Origin: Acidobacteriota bacterium
GTDB taxonomy: Bacteria; Acidobacteriota; Terriglobia; Terriglobales; Acidobacteriaceae
Direction of reading: 5' to 3'
Assembly (NCBI GenBank): GCA_021810175.1
Contig: JAJZJJ010000095.1
Coordinates: forward strand, 1-8,432
DNA: 8,432 nucleotides
Part shown: positions 6,913-8,432 of the stretch, piece by piece
Layout of the letters: every line of letters starts with the position of its first letter
How positions within the stretch are numbered: the first letter of the stretch is position 1
Notes under the pieces: generated by a model
Seen by the model: the letters and a program-made list of their open reading frames with translations, nothing else
What the model was told of the DNA's origin: nothing
The model's database searches: none
Made by a program: the position numbers and the translations under genes

Positions 6913-8432
<1,520 letters not shown>

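Overview
The window is dense bacterial chromosome: GC-rich, short intergenic gaps, no RNA genes, mobile elements or CRISPR. The gene set is a GT21/HpnI-type glycosyltransferase, a DUF6677-like membrane protein, a DUF1648-DUF5808 membrane protein and a YjhG/YagF sugar-acid dehydratase. Together with weak Shine-Dalgarno use at most minus-strand genes, it fits an Acidobacteriota member of the Terriglobia/Acidobacteriaceae type. That placement is inference from family recall, not a search.

Layout. (1) Positions 1-546, plus strand: the 3' part of a DUF1648-DUF5808 membrane protein whose start lies upstream of the window. (2) Positions 565-5288, minus strand, read right to left: five genes that look like one transcription unit. 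They are an HpnI/ceramide-glucosyltransferase-like glycosyltransferase (5288-4095), an FAD-dependent amine-oxidase/UGM-like oxidoreductase (3991-2429), an M24 Xaa-Pro-aminopeptidase-like protein (2388-1219), a DUF6677-like membrane protein (1148-744) and a 59-residue two-helix membrane protein (744-565). The last starts on GTG, overlaps the preceding stop codon, and has the strongest ribosome binding site on the minus strand. (3) Positions 5289-5574: a 286-base divergent control region. (4) Positions 5575-8432, plus strand: an MFS sugar-acid-type transporter followed 12 bases later by a YjhG/YagF-type D-xylonate dehydratase cut by the window end. This pair makes a compact sugar-acid uptake and dehydration operon.

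How they work together. The plus-strand operon reads well as import of an aldonate such as D-xylonate and its dehydration to a 2-keto-3-deoxy acid; an aldolase or dehydrogenase would be expected just downstream. The minus-strand operon is less coherent. The glycosyltransferase and FAD enzyme suggest membrane glycolipid or envelope glycan work, while the peptidase and two small membrane proteins have no clear shared pathway.

The plus strand is G-rich over C throughout, whichever strand is coding. Plus-strand genes therefore use mostly G-ending codons and minus-strand genes C-ending codons, which suggests the plus strand is the leading replication strand. I did not find a clearly new system. 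The items most worth a second look are the overlooked small gene at 744-565, the glycosyltransferase/FAD oxidoreductase pairing, and the strand-dependent codon use.
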